64,000 nucleotides of DNA from Gonapodya sp. JEL0774 (taxonomy: Eukaryota > Monoblepharomycota > Monoblepharidomycetes > Monoblepharidales > Gonapodyaceae): positions 165,994 to 229,993 of the forward strand of contig JADIIX010000017.1 in assembly GCA_027604505.1 (NCBI GenBank), given 5' to 3'. Made by a program: the position numbers and the translations under genes. The number at the start of each line of letters is the position of its first letter. Position 1 is the first letter of the stretch. Positions 50,601 to 62,300 of the stretch are shown here, one piece after another. The notes below the pieces were generated by a model that saw only the letters and a list, made by a program, of their open reading frames with translations, did not search any database and was not told the DNA's origin.

Positions 50601-52225
50601 CGTACGTCTTTAGAGCTTCCTTCAGCCTCCATACCCTATCCGGTCCTCCATACAATGTCACAACGCGGTCGTATTCCATCTGCACGAGCTCCTTCTCCAA
50701 GCGCCTTTTGACGCTCCTCGCGAAGTCAACCGACGAAGCCTTCCCGCGCTCCATTTCAGCGTCGCTAGGGACCTTTCCGTCCGCCAAAAGCCATCCAACC
50801 ATCTTACCCACGAGCCATATAGCGTCCGGGAGAAAGTTGAGTCGGCTAGAGCACGGCAGGAAGGTGCGGGTGTTGAGATACTGAAGAAAGGTGGGGATAG
50901 AGTAAAATCCACCCATGGTGTCCCAGAGACCCCAGTTGTTCATAATGCCAGCGGAGTATTCTGAATAGATTGCGATCATTTGTGAAACCCATGAACCACA
51001 GAAAGGACCCCTCGCGACTTGCTCACCAGGGTGACCTTCATTCGTAAAGACTCTATCAGAAATGATGGATTGAACCGGCGTCTGACTGGAGTAAGACACC
51101 AGAGTTGTGCCTGGTGGTGCCGACAGGACGGCATCACCGTCTGGTGTTGGGAATGAGATGGAGAATCAACAATTTCAGTCCGGTATTCATAAATTGAAGT
51201 CCAAGTAGTACTTACGGTGATTGTGGATTTGGTAAGACTGCAAAGAAAAGGATCCCAGGCGCCATTCAGCCCTTCTGCTCAATACACAACGACGCCTCCA
51301 ATTTCATAGACTTACGGCCTTCTCAGTCTTGAGAGCCCTCTTTCCTTCGGGTGTGATCGTTGTTTCCACTGCTGCATTTTCCCACCCTTTTGGGTTTAGT
51401 ACCACGTTTCCCCCACCTGGGTTGAGACCCCAAGCGATAACCTGATGTCCATATGATATTCCAATGAAACGGGTGAGATGAACGTTGCGCGCAATATAAG
51501 ACTCAAGTACGGGGACGTAGGGAACGTGCTGGTCGTAAGCGCCTTCCTCTAAGGGCCAACCGGAAGAGAGGAGTTGTTTCAGTCAAACGAACGGAGGCCT
51601 GAAGGACATGTACATCCCGATTCCACTCCATTCCACCTCTTTCGTGCTTCATACCGAAGAACAGCGTTCTGCGGTGTTCACGCAACTCACTTGCGCCAGT
51701 GATCAGCATAACGTCGTATTTGGAAGCGTCTGTCGGCCACGTATTGAAGTCCTCGAAAATGTACTCATCGAAGGTAAACTCGACATCAGGGCCAAAGTAA
51801 GTAGCGGCAGAGAGGCGGAAGAGTGCGGGGAGTCTTTAAGGAACGGTATCAAAGTTGGGTCAGTAACGATGAAACAGCTGCAAGAGAAGTGCCGCTGCGA
51901 GATTTCACCGAAACAACTAGTTCTAAGTAAGTACATTCATATTGACCTTCCTTCCGCATCGATGATCGTCAAAACAGCTGACAGTCACGTCGAAAGGTGA
52001 GGTGACGCCATTTCCCAGAAACTGCGTTCCTGGAAATCCTGTAAGACGACACCTCCGCCTTTTTCAGCTGCTACCTACCTTTTCTTGATTCCTCCCGCGA
52101 CATCAGGGCTGAAGACTTGGTAGTGGACTGGCCAAATCTCATCCCCAGCAAGGAAGATTGCACATTTTAACGTGCGCTTTCCCTATTAGACGATCCAGTG
52201 GACGGAAAAGCAAAGTGAGCACCAT
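46358..52225 (-). CDS. Four tandem class-I glutamine-amidotransferase-like domains in one protein
   Basis: Roughly 1350 residues made of four units (50563-52225, 49161-50485, 47728-49102, 46358-47665). Each unit has the class-I GATase order: start beta strand, [GD]VAGGI, a helix, DxxxxTGA, HVPYVP, the nucleophile elbow G[IV]S[YF]GHQ, WENAAVE, the His motif HHGDAV, and GH[PIL]EYS, then a unit-specific helical tail (LPDAxWLxGKMVGW). The elbow Cys is Ser in all four, while the partner His and Glu remain. The units are joined by introns of 77, 58 and 62 nt with good donors, in phase 0; there is no ATG or space for a promoter between them. The first exon may be just the ATG at 52225, spliced to 52175-onwards, which is the least certain point. 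Known: in active family members the Cys attacks glutamine or an isopeptide; here hydrolysis would need Ser, or the domains are binding modules. No ATP-pyrophosphatase or synthase domain is attached. Confidence 0.85.
47728..49102 (-). repeat. GATase-like unit 3
   Basis: Elbow GISYGHQ, Ser codon AGC at 48612-48614. Starts LALTKDEVK after a phase-0 intron, not with a Met. Introns after GGIRKR, after PYVP, after NPGG, before SYFIHN and between NH and HGDAV. Confidence 0.85.
49161..50485 (-). repeat. GATase-like unit 2
   Basis: Elbow GVSFGHQ, Ser codon AGT at 50046-50048. It begins with a linker (YEGTTPRAMD) directly after the unit 1 tail. Introns after VGGSKR, after NPGG, before SYFVHC and between CH and HGDAV; none inside GHIEYS. 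Confidence 0.85.
50563..52225 (-). repeat. GATase-like unit 1 (N-terminal)
   Basis: Elbow GISYGHQ with Ser codon TCA at 51454-51456. Introns after GGIKKR, after ITGA, before SYQIHN, between NH and HGDAV, and between GHP and EYS. No intron at the PYVP or NPGG position used by later units. Confidence 0.85.
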
Positions 52226-53199
52226 CAATGTATGATGCGATGTTGAAGAGAGCCAATCAGGTTTGGGGGTAATCATCGGTCGATTGTCAGAAATTGGGTT
52301 CCTCGAACAGAGCGCGACCACCGACACGCCAGCTGCAGCCAGCTTGTGATGGGAGGAAGGGAGCACGAACGCACCATTGCGGAGAGGTTGTACTAGTTGC
52401 TATTGGGGACAATTGGACCACTAGCAAATCTCGCGGCTGCTCGCCGACGGCTGTATGCCGAACGGGATCGATCGCCGTGCAGGGATTTGTTATTCGGCAC
52501 CTCAAAATTTACAACGCGATTCTCGCAATGGGGAAATTTGGAAACAATGATTGCGACCATCGCCTGATGGGAGGGAAGAGACATAAAATGAGTCTGCGAG
52601 GCAGTCCAATTACATCACGTGTATTCTGGAAGAAGAACGCAGAGGCAAGACATGCAGTACCCGTGTGTAAATGCGCTGGGTTTTGCGATGGGCAATGTAT
52701 CATGTTGTAGGCGATATATCTAATCTGCATGGCGAAGGCAGCCCCTGGCAGCCCTCACTTGCAATGATGTTTGTCTGTGGGTCCAAAGCCCAACATACGT
52801 ACCGATACTTCCGTCCGCCTTTCTGGTAATTCCAGGAATGAACATGGCAGAACAGGCAGAACAGGCCAAACAGGAGCAGTGGGGGCTTGTCTTAATAGCT
52901 CTACGCATCCAATTTTTGTAGTTCATGCGGTCGAACCATGAAACTAGCCCGAGCTTTATGCTATATCCTCTTTGTGAGTTTGGTTCATTTGCCATTTCTG
53001 AGGTTGGAAAATGCGCGAGTGATGAGCTGAGTCAATGGACTTCGGCAATTCCGGTTGAGCCTGGCCGTCATCTCATTCGTTCTTTCTTCTTGAACAGCCA
53101 TCGACGGAGTCTGCGAACGTCGTATTCTATCAGAAGCCTCCATTCTCCCTGTTGTTGTTCTCTTTACAAAACAAAGCAACTACCGTCCTGTTCTCTGTG
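52226..53199. other. Divergent intergenic region, 0.97 kb
   Basis: Upstream of the GATase-like gene (-) and the next gene (+). I looked for a fifth GATase unit here and found none; open frames are short and domain-free. Both promoters should lie here, and any missed first exon of the GATase-like gene. Confidence 0.5.
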
Positions 53200-53805
53200 A
53201 TGAGCAACATCAGAGAAAACCCATCGTCGCATTTATCGCACCTCTCATCCAAAGGAAAACGCCCACACGGATCTCGTCGATACCCGGATGAGGTCGACCT
53301 TTCAGACCAACCTTTCGCATCACGCATGTCTTTGAATGACCTCGGTAGCGGCAGTGTCGATGCCGACCTCTTACCACTACCAGCCACATCCGCACCGAGT
53401 GGCAGTGCGATGTCAGCTAAGCGCCGTGAATCATGGTGGGAATGGATGTGGGGAACTTCCGGAGCCAGTTCCCACATTCCAGCTGCTCCTCCCACCCAGT
53501 CTGCGGCTGATGCCTCCGAATCTCCCCCCGAGTCATGGTCTGAATACGCAGAGAGACTAGTGCTTGATGGCATGGAGGTTGCTGCCGAGAACTTGGAACA
53601 CTACCTCGGTTACGAGAGCATTCCCCTCGATTCCGTTGGCCACTACGTGGATGAGAATGGGGTCGTTTACATTGAAGAGACAGAGGAACAGGAAGAATTG
53701 AGACAACAGATGGAGAAGGCGCGAAGGGACGTTCATGACTCTCTTACCAGGGAGATACTCATCGCAGGGGGACTCATCGGCGCGAACATCGGCGGGTATT
53801 TTTGA
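53200..53805 (+). CDS. Unknown small protein, 201 aa
   Basis: Single-exon frame from ATG 53200. The N-terminal half is Ser/Pro-rich with RRESWWEWMWG; the C-terminal half is predicted helical and acidic (SWSEYAERLVLDGMEVAAEN, EEQEELRQQMEKARRDVHD) and ends in a short Gly-rich hydrophobic stretch (LIAGGLIGANIGGYF) that might insert in a membrane. I recognise no family. Length and clean composition support a real gene. Confidence 0.65.
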   Translation: MSNIRENPSSHLSHLSSKGKRPHGSRRYPDEVDLSDQPFASRMSLNDLGSGSVDADLLPLPATSAPSGSAMSAKRRESWWEWMWGTSGASSHIPAAPPTQSAADASESPPESWSEYAERLVLDGMEVAAENLEHYLGYESIPLDSVGHYVDENGVVYIEETEEQEELRQQMEKARRDVHDSLTREILIAGGLIGANIGGYF

Positions 53806-54435
53806 AGACAAAAGCATTCAAGAACAGGCGCGGCTTGGGAGATCCAAACAGAAGAACTTTCATATAGTATTTGGATGCTATTTGTGTGAAATTTCCTGCC
53901 TTGCTTTCTCGAAATACTCCATGTTACGGTTCTGCTTTTTGTCAATGTTAGCATATGTAAATACACAGTTTTCATTGGTGGTGAAATCTCACGACTTTCA
54001 TAAGATACCGACGAAGAGTAGCATCTCAGTGTCGTTACGGTCACATTTTGAATTGGTTTGGCAAATTATGCAGTATTTATTGAGCACATCTTTTTCCCAA
54101 TTCTATAAATTCAAAAGCAACAAGTACCGATTTCTTAGAAGCATTCACAGACAGTGCTTGTGCCATTACATGTCGATATTGCCAGACGTGATTGTGCCAG
54201 TTTGTTCGAGTAGTCACATACGGTTGCCCAAAAGTCCCTGATCCCAGATACATGTACGCACGAGGTCCCAGCGATTTCAAGATCTATCCTTTGATACACA
54301 ATTACAAAACCATGTCACGTCCATCAGACTGGCGGAAAGTAAGACATGTCAGCGCTAGGTTAAGGAATAGAGCAATGTGAGGGAGTAAGCAACCGACTAC
54401 AGAACACAACCAATCTAAGAACGCTTGAGGTCAGC
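53806..54435. other. Convergent 3' region
   Basis: AT-rich 0.6 kb between the unknown small gene (+) and the Nrg1-like gene (-). No coding signal; probably the two 3' ends. Confidence 0.5.
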
Positions 54436-57400
54436 TCACCTTTTTGTCCCTCTCGACCTCGGTGACCTGTACCCATCTTCAGCTCTCCTCCCACTCGCGT
54501 GAGGTCCCTCGCTTGCGTCTACTCTCGGCGATCTTGCAGGGAAACTCAGCTCCCTGGCCGCTCCCGCATCTACCAAGCTCGGCTCCACCCTGTAATCAAC
54601 ACCGGCCACCCTCCACATCGCCGCACCACCTCTCAAATCTACCCCTTCAGCGTTTCCGCTGGTGCAGAGCGTCATTTCACCCATTTCTCCGACTTCGCCC
54701 TCCCTACCCGGTGGTGCATTGTCGAGCCGAAATTCGTAGCGCGAGGTGGATGTCCGCGAGTGGTTCGGACCGTCCGTCAAGCTATCCGATCTAACAACTT
54801 GTGCCGACAGCGATCCACCCGTGGGCGGGTACTGGTGTCGCAATGTGGTGGTGACTGTGATGGTTGGCATGGGGGCGAACGCAGAACCGTTCATGCCGGT
54901 ATTGGGTGAGGCACCGATTGCGGCAGCGGCAGCGGCAGAAGATGAGGCAAAGTCTGCGGCAGAGGGGAACCCTCCTGCGACGAGTCGGCGGTGATAATCG
55001 TGCATGGTCGAGGGAGGAACTTGCGATCCTGCTGGCCCAGCCACTGGTAAGCCCGAGGGTAAGCTGTTCCCTTCAACTACCGGAACTCCCATAACAATGT
55101 GCTCCCTGTATGGTGGGGGCAAGGGATCCGCGATACCTGCAAGCTTCGGCGCCAGCGGGTGAGGAGGTAACGAAGCTGTGTGGAATGGCGCCATCACCGA
55201 TACAGCCGGCATTGGCACCCCTGGAGCACGTGATGCTGCTCCAGGGTATCCTATCGAATGATGTTCGGGTTGGTAATGTTGTTGGTGTTGTGCCTGGACC
55301 GGAAAGCCTTGCGGAACATAATGCAGCATCGATTGCGCACCCTGCATCTGCCCAGCCCCACCAATAGCGACCGCATCGACGGGCACTGGTGGTGGCACGA
55401 ACGTCACCGAAGGCAATGTACCACTGCCCATTGGAGATGCTGGCGTGGCGACACAAGATGTATCAGACACCACAGAGGTTGCACGGGGCATAGCTGACAC
55501 AACCGGTATTGGTACAGGCGGCATGGCGAGTGTGTTTGCTTCAAAAGGCGAGACTACGTGTGGAGAGACAGGGAGACTTGCAAGTGCCAGCGCGGCGCCC
55601 CGGGTGTCGTCATCAAGGTCCATGGAAAGATCCACAAGGGAAGACGAGCTACCGTCTGTAAGACAAATCGAAGAAAGAAGTAAGTGTGCGCACGCACAGT
55701 GGGGGCGAGATTTCGTCGGAATACGGAGACCAACTCACCAGCACCTCGGTCAAGCACCATCGACCTCCCTCTCTCCCTCCTACCCCCATTGAGCCTCCCT
55801 TCTTCTTCCCCACTGCCTCCACTGCTCCCACTGCCGCCACCACTGCCACTGCCACTGCCACTTGCATTCGCACCGTGCCCACTGTGCGCATGCCCGTGGC
55901 CATGAACGTGCTCACGCTTCCTGGAACTGCTACCAGAACTGGTGCTGCTCCCTGCTTCGACGCTCTGGTAGTACACCACGTCGGCCGTGGACATTAGGCC
56001 TGCATCCTTGAGACGGCGGAGGTGGCCACGATAGTGTTGGGTCATCTATAATTGGTGTGAGGGTGGGAGCGTGATACAAAAATGGGCATGGCGGGGGAGA
56101 AGTCAGTGCGAGTTTTGGAAAGTCGCAAATGCCCATAGCAGGCCACGATAAAACAAACAAACACACAAAACAAAAAAAGACCAACCCACATTATCGTGCC
56201 TGCTAAACCTCTGCTCGCAGTCCCTGATCGGACATGCGAACGCCTTCACACCCCCGTGGACCCGTCGATGTCGTGCCAGATGCCCGCTCGTGGAGAAGGT
56301 CTTGCCACACCCGGGGTGAACACACTCGTAGTGCCTACGGCGTTTGAACACTGTGGAAGAGACAGGGAGGACAAGCGAGAGAGTCGTGGAGGTCGCAGTG
56401 GACGGGACCGAGGGTGCCGTGGGAGCGGAAGGGTGACGAGCGTGTGTGGCGGCAGTGGCGGCGGCTGTGGTGGCGGTGGCGGTGCCGGTGCGCGGGTGAG
56501 GATGTCGGGAGTGTGCGTGGTGGTGACTGCGCCCGTGACCGTTTCCGATCGCATCCATCGCGACACCACCACCACCCACCACTGCCGGTCCCCCGCCTGC
56601 CCCGTTCCCATGCGGTACGTACGGCGGAATCGCCACCGTGGCCCAACTGTGCCCTGCCGCACTTGCTACCACGGCCGCCGACGCCGTGTCGACGCCTCCT
56701 GGGCCCACCCGTCTCACTTTCCTCCTGTGGCCCGTGGCACCACCACCGGCGACACCGACACCGACGCCGATTCCGCTTCCGCTTCCGCCGCCCACAGCAA
56801 CGCCAGTGCCAAAGATGCTCCCCCTGTGGCTCCGCTCCCCCGTCAACCCCCCAACCACCAGGTCCACCTCGCCGTCCCCATCCGCATCCCTCTCCCTCAC
56901 ACTTCTCCCGGGATAGGTGTGGCCGGCGCTCTCGTGTCCCATGGCCCCGGCAGAAGCACCTCCAGCAGCACCCCCGTACACGCCGATCTGCACAATCTGC
57001 GGCGTCTGGGGCCCTTCGCTGGACGCGCGGGGCGGAGGTGGTGCGAGGACGCCCCATGGAGCGGACGAGGCGAGGTCGGACGGGTAAGAGGGTTGCAAGG
57101 TGGTGTGGGCGGCGTGCTGCTGATACTGATGATGGAGCTGCTGGGGCACGCCGGCGGGTCCTAGAACCCCCGCCGAAGCAGACACTGGATCGGCCATGTG
57201 GACATGGCCCATATGATGCGGGTGTGTGTCGGTAGGTGTGGGTCTGGGTCTGGGTGTTGACGCCAACGCGGTACCAGGATGGTCCACCGTGCCGGCCACA
57301 GTGCCCAGAGGCAGGGGGACGGGGAGGGGGAGGACACCGTACCCCGCGAGCGCCGTGTGACCCGTCCCAGGGGCCGCGACTCGGTCCACCTGTACTCCAC

Positions 57401-59305
57401 CTCCACCTCCACCTCCACCTCCGCTCCAGTACCCCTGCACGGTGACTTGCCCCGCCACACGGTCCACCACCGGCACCCCCAGGTGCCGCGGATCGTACTG
57501 CGGGTTGGCCGACGAGGATCGTGCGCGGAGGGCGGGTGTGGCGAGGGGGAGGGCGTCCGGGTGGGACGCGGGTGGTGGTGGCGGGTGAGGGGTCGGGAGG
57601 GGGTGGACCGGTGGGGAGAGGTGGGGGAAGGGCAGGGTTGAGACGGGGGGCAGGGGCTAGGGAGTGGGGAGTGGTGAGTGGTGAGAGGGAAATTCGGAAT
57701 GAGCAAACGAAGCGGAAGCAGAAGCGGGAGGGAAAAAGAACGCCAAAAGAGGGAGAAATTGCGACTTTCACAACGCAACAAAAAAATAATACGCAAACAT
57801 ACACAAAAAAAAAAAAAAAATGGAGGGTGCAACGCGGTACCAAACACCGACAAAAGAACCCAAAAGAAAAAAATAAGAAGAATACACAAAAAGAAAAATA
57901 AACCAACAATGTAAAAAGAAAAAAGGGCACTCCAGAGATTTCCCGACACGGAGTTTCACGAGAACGGGCGTTACGTGTTCCTCGCCCCCCCTTCAGAGAA
58001 ACGATGGATCCTAGATCCTAGATCCTGGGTCCTGGAATCCTGGAATCCTGGATCCCGTCATGTCACTCCTCACTCCCGGTTCCCCGATGTACCACCGACG
58101 GTCAAAGGTCGACGACGGGTCGACGGGTCACGCGCCAACCCAACCCCGGTGACACGGGGGTTTATAGGGGGAGACACAGGCAGAGGGACACAAAAACAAA
58201 AACAACACAAAACAAAAAAAATAGAAAGAATAGAAAAGAAAAGAGAAAAGAAAGAACCCGCATAAACGAGAGAAAGAAACGAGAAAAAAAGACGAAAGGA
58301 AAAAGAAGAGAAAACCAAACACAAAACCCAAAAGAAGAAGAAGAAAAACTCATAGACTGCTCGGTCGGAGCAACACACACACACAGCCCACACCGTGGGG
58401 GGCGCCACACACACACCAACACGTCCCCTCACTCGGCAACCCCCACCGGCACCGGCCACCACGGCACCTGGCCCACACGGGGGACGACGGACTCTGACAC
58501 TCACCCCGCGGTCACTCCAGCTCCTCTGCCCCTGACGATCTTGTCCGTCGTCGTGTCTCTGGCCCGACGATGACGATGATGCATCGGCGATCCCGAGACC
58601 TTGGTGCTGCATCGTGTTCCCGTGCCCGTGCCCGTGCCCGTACACGTGATCGCTGGCGGCGGCCGTGGACGAGGATGAGGATGAGTCGGATGAGGATGAG
58701 GAGGAGGAGGATGAGGAGGAGGAGGGGACGTAGGTTGAGTCTGGATCGGACGAGGAGGAGTGTGACGAGTCGTGCGGGGTGTGGGAGGGGAAGTGGGAGT
58801 GGTGGTGTTTGGAGTGGTGGAGTTGTTGTTGTGGTGGTGGTTGTACGACGGGCTTGGATGGGTCCAAGGCGGGATCGGAGGCGGATGAGGAGGACGAAAC
58901 GGGACGGGCAGCAGCAGGTTTCGGTTTCGGTTTTTGTGAAAATGTGGATCGGGGAGCGGTGGGTGGATGAGGCTTATGAGCACGGACGAGGTGGTGTGAG
59001 TGTGCACGGGCCGAGTGGGATGAGTCGGTGGAGTCTGGGTCCGTGGTGGTGCCGTCCGAGCAAAGGGACGCAGAGGGGGAGTTTGAGGAGGATGAGGATG
59101 AGGAGGAGGACGAAGGAGTTGAAGAGAGGGAAGAGGCGGAAACGTGAGGCTGGAAGAGAGCGGATACGATGTCTGAGGGAGAGGGAGAGGGAGAGGGAGC
59201 GGATTGGATTGGGAGGAGGGAGAAGACGGGGGGTTGGAGCGGGGGGAGGGCGGGTTTGGCGGTTGGGGAGAGCGAGTGGGGGTGGAGAAGAGCGGAGATT
59301 CGCAT
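54436..59305 (-). CDS. Nrg1-like C2H2 zinc-finger transcription regulator
   Basis: Four exons (58505-59305, 56190-57656, 55739-56045, 54436-55655) give about 1264 residues. Two adjacent C2H2 fingers sit mid-protein: CVHPGCGKTFSTSGHLARHRRVH, then CPIRDCEQRFSRHDN continued in the next exon as MTQHYRGHLRR. The spacing and the TSGHLARH / QRFSRHDN / QHYR signatures match fungal Nrg1-type repressors. The rest is low-complexity: Ser and His runs (N-terminus), Gly runs, and a Gly/Ser/His-rich linker after the fingers. Known: Nrg1 represses glucose- and filamentation-controlled genes with Tup1-Cyc8. The intron in finger 2 (56046-56189) is clear. Intron 1 (57657-58504, 848 nt) is the longest in the window and rests on a good donor and acceptor in the same frame. 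The last few codons may continue by another intron. Confidence 0.8.
57805..57820. repeat. A16 homopolymer in intron 1 of the Nrg1-like gene
   Basis: Sixteen consecutive A on the plus strand (T16 on the transcribed strand), in the middle of the long intron, surrounded by further A/C-rich sequence. Confidence 0.9.
58005..58056. repeat. Tandem ATCCTAG/ATCCTGG repeat
   Basis: About seven imperfect 7-8-bp units (gatcctaga, gatcctggg, aatcctgg) in the long intron 1 of the Nrg1-like gene. No coding role. Confidence 0.75.
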
Positions 59306-62300
59306 TTGCTGGGGGTGGGGGGATGGGGAGGTGGGGATGGGAATGGGTGTGATTGGGGGTGTGTGTGGGTGTGCGTGGGTGTATGGGGTGTGTTGTGTGT
59401 GGGTGTATGGGCGGTGTGTGGGAAGGGGGGTCATTCATGGGGACAGGGCGTGTATGGGGTGTATGGAGGGGTGGGGAGTGTCAGAAGGAGTCCCAGTGTA
59501 TTGAGCAGACTCTGTCACTTCGCATCGGTTGTGCCGCGCGACCACACCAGCATCCAGACACACCCAGCACCCGCCACTCCCACGCCCATCGACACCCTCC
59601 TGCTTCCTCTCTGCCTCCGCGTGTCCCCTCTGTCCTTGTTTCCAACCCACGCCTACGCCCACCCGCGGACCAAGGTCTGTGCTGGCTGCAAGCAGCGACC
59701 ACACCTCCGTATGAACTCACGGGTGGGATGGAATTTACCAAACAGAGCAGGGTTTCGAATGGATTCGCGGAAATGGGAGTTGATAGGAGAGGAGGGGAAA
59801 AGCAAAGAGAAGGGCGATTTGATGGGGATGTGCGGATCGGAATGGAATGGGGAAATGGTGCACAGGGGGAAGAAGGGAGGCGCCTGGATATGCTCATCGG
59901 GTCCACCCGCACCCTCCTGCATGCACCCTGTCCTGTATCCAACCACCCTGGGACAGCACTCAAATCTCGCTCACCTCTCCAACCCTGCCTTTTTTCCCTG
60001 CCCCGCTGGAACACAGTTATTTTGCCTTGGCCCTTAGTATATGGGAAAAGTTCGCGTGGCCGTGCGTGGGGGCAGAATCCGACCTTGTGTAGTTCGATCA
60101 GCACAGGGTTCAACCTTATCTGACGGTCCCACTCCCATGGGATCGGACTCACACCTGCACCCTGCACCACGACCACAGTTCCCAACGGGTTCCACCTTAT
60201 GGCGTTCCAAGGCAATGGGGTCGTTGTCACAGGTCCAGTATCATGTAATTAAATAGAATCGCACGAGTGCGGCTCTTGTAGTAATACACCCAACCCAAAC
60301 TTATAGTCGGTTTGAGTATCAGATTCCCCCAATTGCCCCCCCCTGGCTGCGGATATCGCCACAACCGTTATATGCCCCCCACAACGGACAAAGAAGCGAT
60401 AGTTGGAATATTCTCAATTCTTCCTCCCCCCCCTCCCCGCGAATCGCTGTTCTATCGGAGAGTGGTGTGTGCCGCGAGTCCACTCCACAACGACCACCGG
60501 TGACCAGCAACACCGACCACGAACGGACTGTATGTATATAGTGAACCTCGAGCCGAATCACCCACCCCATCCACGAGCGAACCTGCACTCAAAAAGAAAA
60601 TAACAGTAATTAATTTATTAAATTTTATTGAGTCGAGTCCTGGACGATCGCCGCATTCGTCCCCTCGTGGCCAACCCCCTTGGAGCGACATCGGGACTCG
60701 GACCGACCCCCATCACATATGTACAACACTATCTTATCGTGGCATCCGTAATGGTCCACTCCCAGGCCCAGTCCCACGAGCTGCATCCCGCCCTATACCC
60801 CATTCCCCATTCCCTCCTCTGTACAGTACAAGGAGAAGACGGATCGTTCCCCACCATCCCAAACTCCACATACATAACCCCATCCATCCTCCATCCATTC
60901 CGCCCCATGCCCCGACCTGGCTTGTAACAAAAGGAAACAAAAAGAACACTGTTCCGTTCAGTTCGCGTGACAGCTCGACCATGGTGACGGCGCACCAAAG
61001 GCACACCCACACCACGGACCCAAAGGAATGAAAAACAACAACAACAACAACAGCAACAAAGCAAAAACAAAAACAAAATATAGCAGCTCCCCCGTCTGTT
61101 CGTTTGAACACCCTCGATGCGATGTAGAGACCTAGAGAGACCTTTCGTCACTACACAACCCCCGTTCCTCTGGCTCCCCCTGGTTCCGAACCGCACACCA
61201 CCCTCACGAGTGGTCAGGGCTCGTCTTCAGTTGGCATTGGTTGGGCATCCTGGGGACTGGGCACGGTTCCGTTCCCGCACAGGTCTCACGACAGTCTCGG
61301 TCCTCTCCCCTTCGGAAAACGAGAACGAAACGAACGACAAACAGCAACAAAATTCGTGCATTTCCTCGTAGGCGCCAAAGTAGCTCCACACTCACAACCT
61401 CGCCGCTGGGAGTTGCCCAACGCAGCGCGCACTCACCCCGCCCGCCCGCCCGTGCCCTCCTCCTCAAATCTCCGCGTGCCACTTTCCACACCAAACTCCA
61501 CAACCATGCGGCTGAGTCTACATACAGTCCTGCCGTGTTGTTTGGTATACGAAGATCTCGCGGGGCCGCCGCCCCTTGTCCTTGCGCAGTTCAGGGTGGG
61601 GCGGCGGACATCAAAAACTCTCGTTACGGATTTTCCAGGGGCAGGACGCAAGGGCCGTGGAGATTTCCGGGCTGCGCTACGAAAAAGCGTGGACGGCGGC
61701 GAGGGGGGGGGGGGGGGGGGGGGAAATGAAAACCTGGACGAGGAGTGGGACCATGGGGTGGGGACCGACGGAGAGAGATGAGTTGGTGCCGTCATCAAGG
61801 TGCCATTCAAGGTGCCACAAGCGACAGCATCAATCGCTTGTGTGGCCTCGAGGGCTCACCGTAGATATTCCTGATGACTTGATCGCTATCTTGTTCTCTT
61901 ATCTCGCGGTCTTTTATATGTGAAGGATTAAAAGCGTGGGGGCGTTCTCAACTGTATTCGGTGTGCCCCCGGCGTCAGCTGGTGAGATGGAGCGGTGTAA
62001 CCACACGGCACACCAGGGTGTCAACGCTTCACCTTTCCAAACCACCACCACTCGAGCAATATTACTCTCCAAGCAACAATCTGATTTCAAGTCCGTTGAT
62101 TTATGTTGTGCGGTGAGCTCCTCCCCTGAGTGCCGTCACATGTGAGTTCAGAACTTGAGAGGACCACGGTCGTACAACACTGGTGACGCAGAGGGCGTCC
62201 TGAAACAGATTCTCGAGGTCAAGCAAAGGTGCATACATGCAACCCGTGCACTCCAGCAAAACTTGTAGAGAGTTCAATCTCGCCCCGTTGGTGGCACTGT

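Noticed and set aside
46358-52225. Four separate tandem GATase-like genes
   Set aside because: Between units there are only 58-77 nt, the following unit lacks an initiating Met, and strong GT-AG introns join the units in phase 0. A single gene is the simpler reading.
52226-53199. A fifth GATase-like unit upstream of unit 1
   Set aside because: No elbow, HHGDAV or GHxEYS motif found in any frame.
54444-57235. Long plus-strand frames opposite the Nrg1-like gene
   Set aside because: Low-complexity shadows of the Gly/Ser/His-rich coding strand; the minus frame carries the zinc fingers.
59481-60230. 249-codon minus-strand frame
   Set aside because: No recognisable domain, composition like the surrounding noncoding sequence, and overlapping open frames in other phases.
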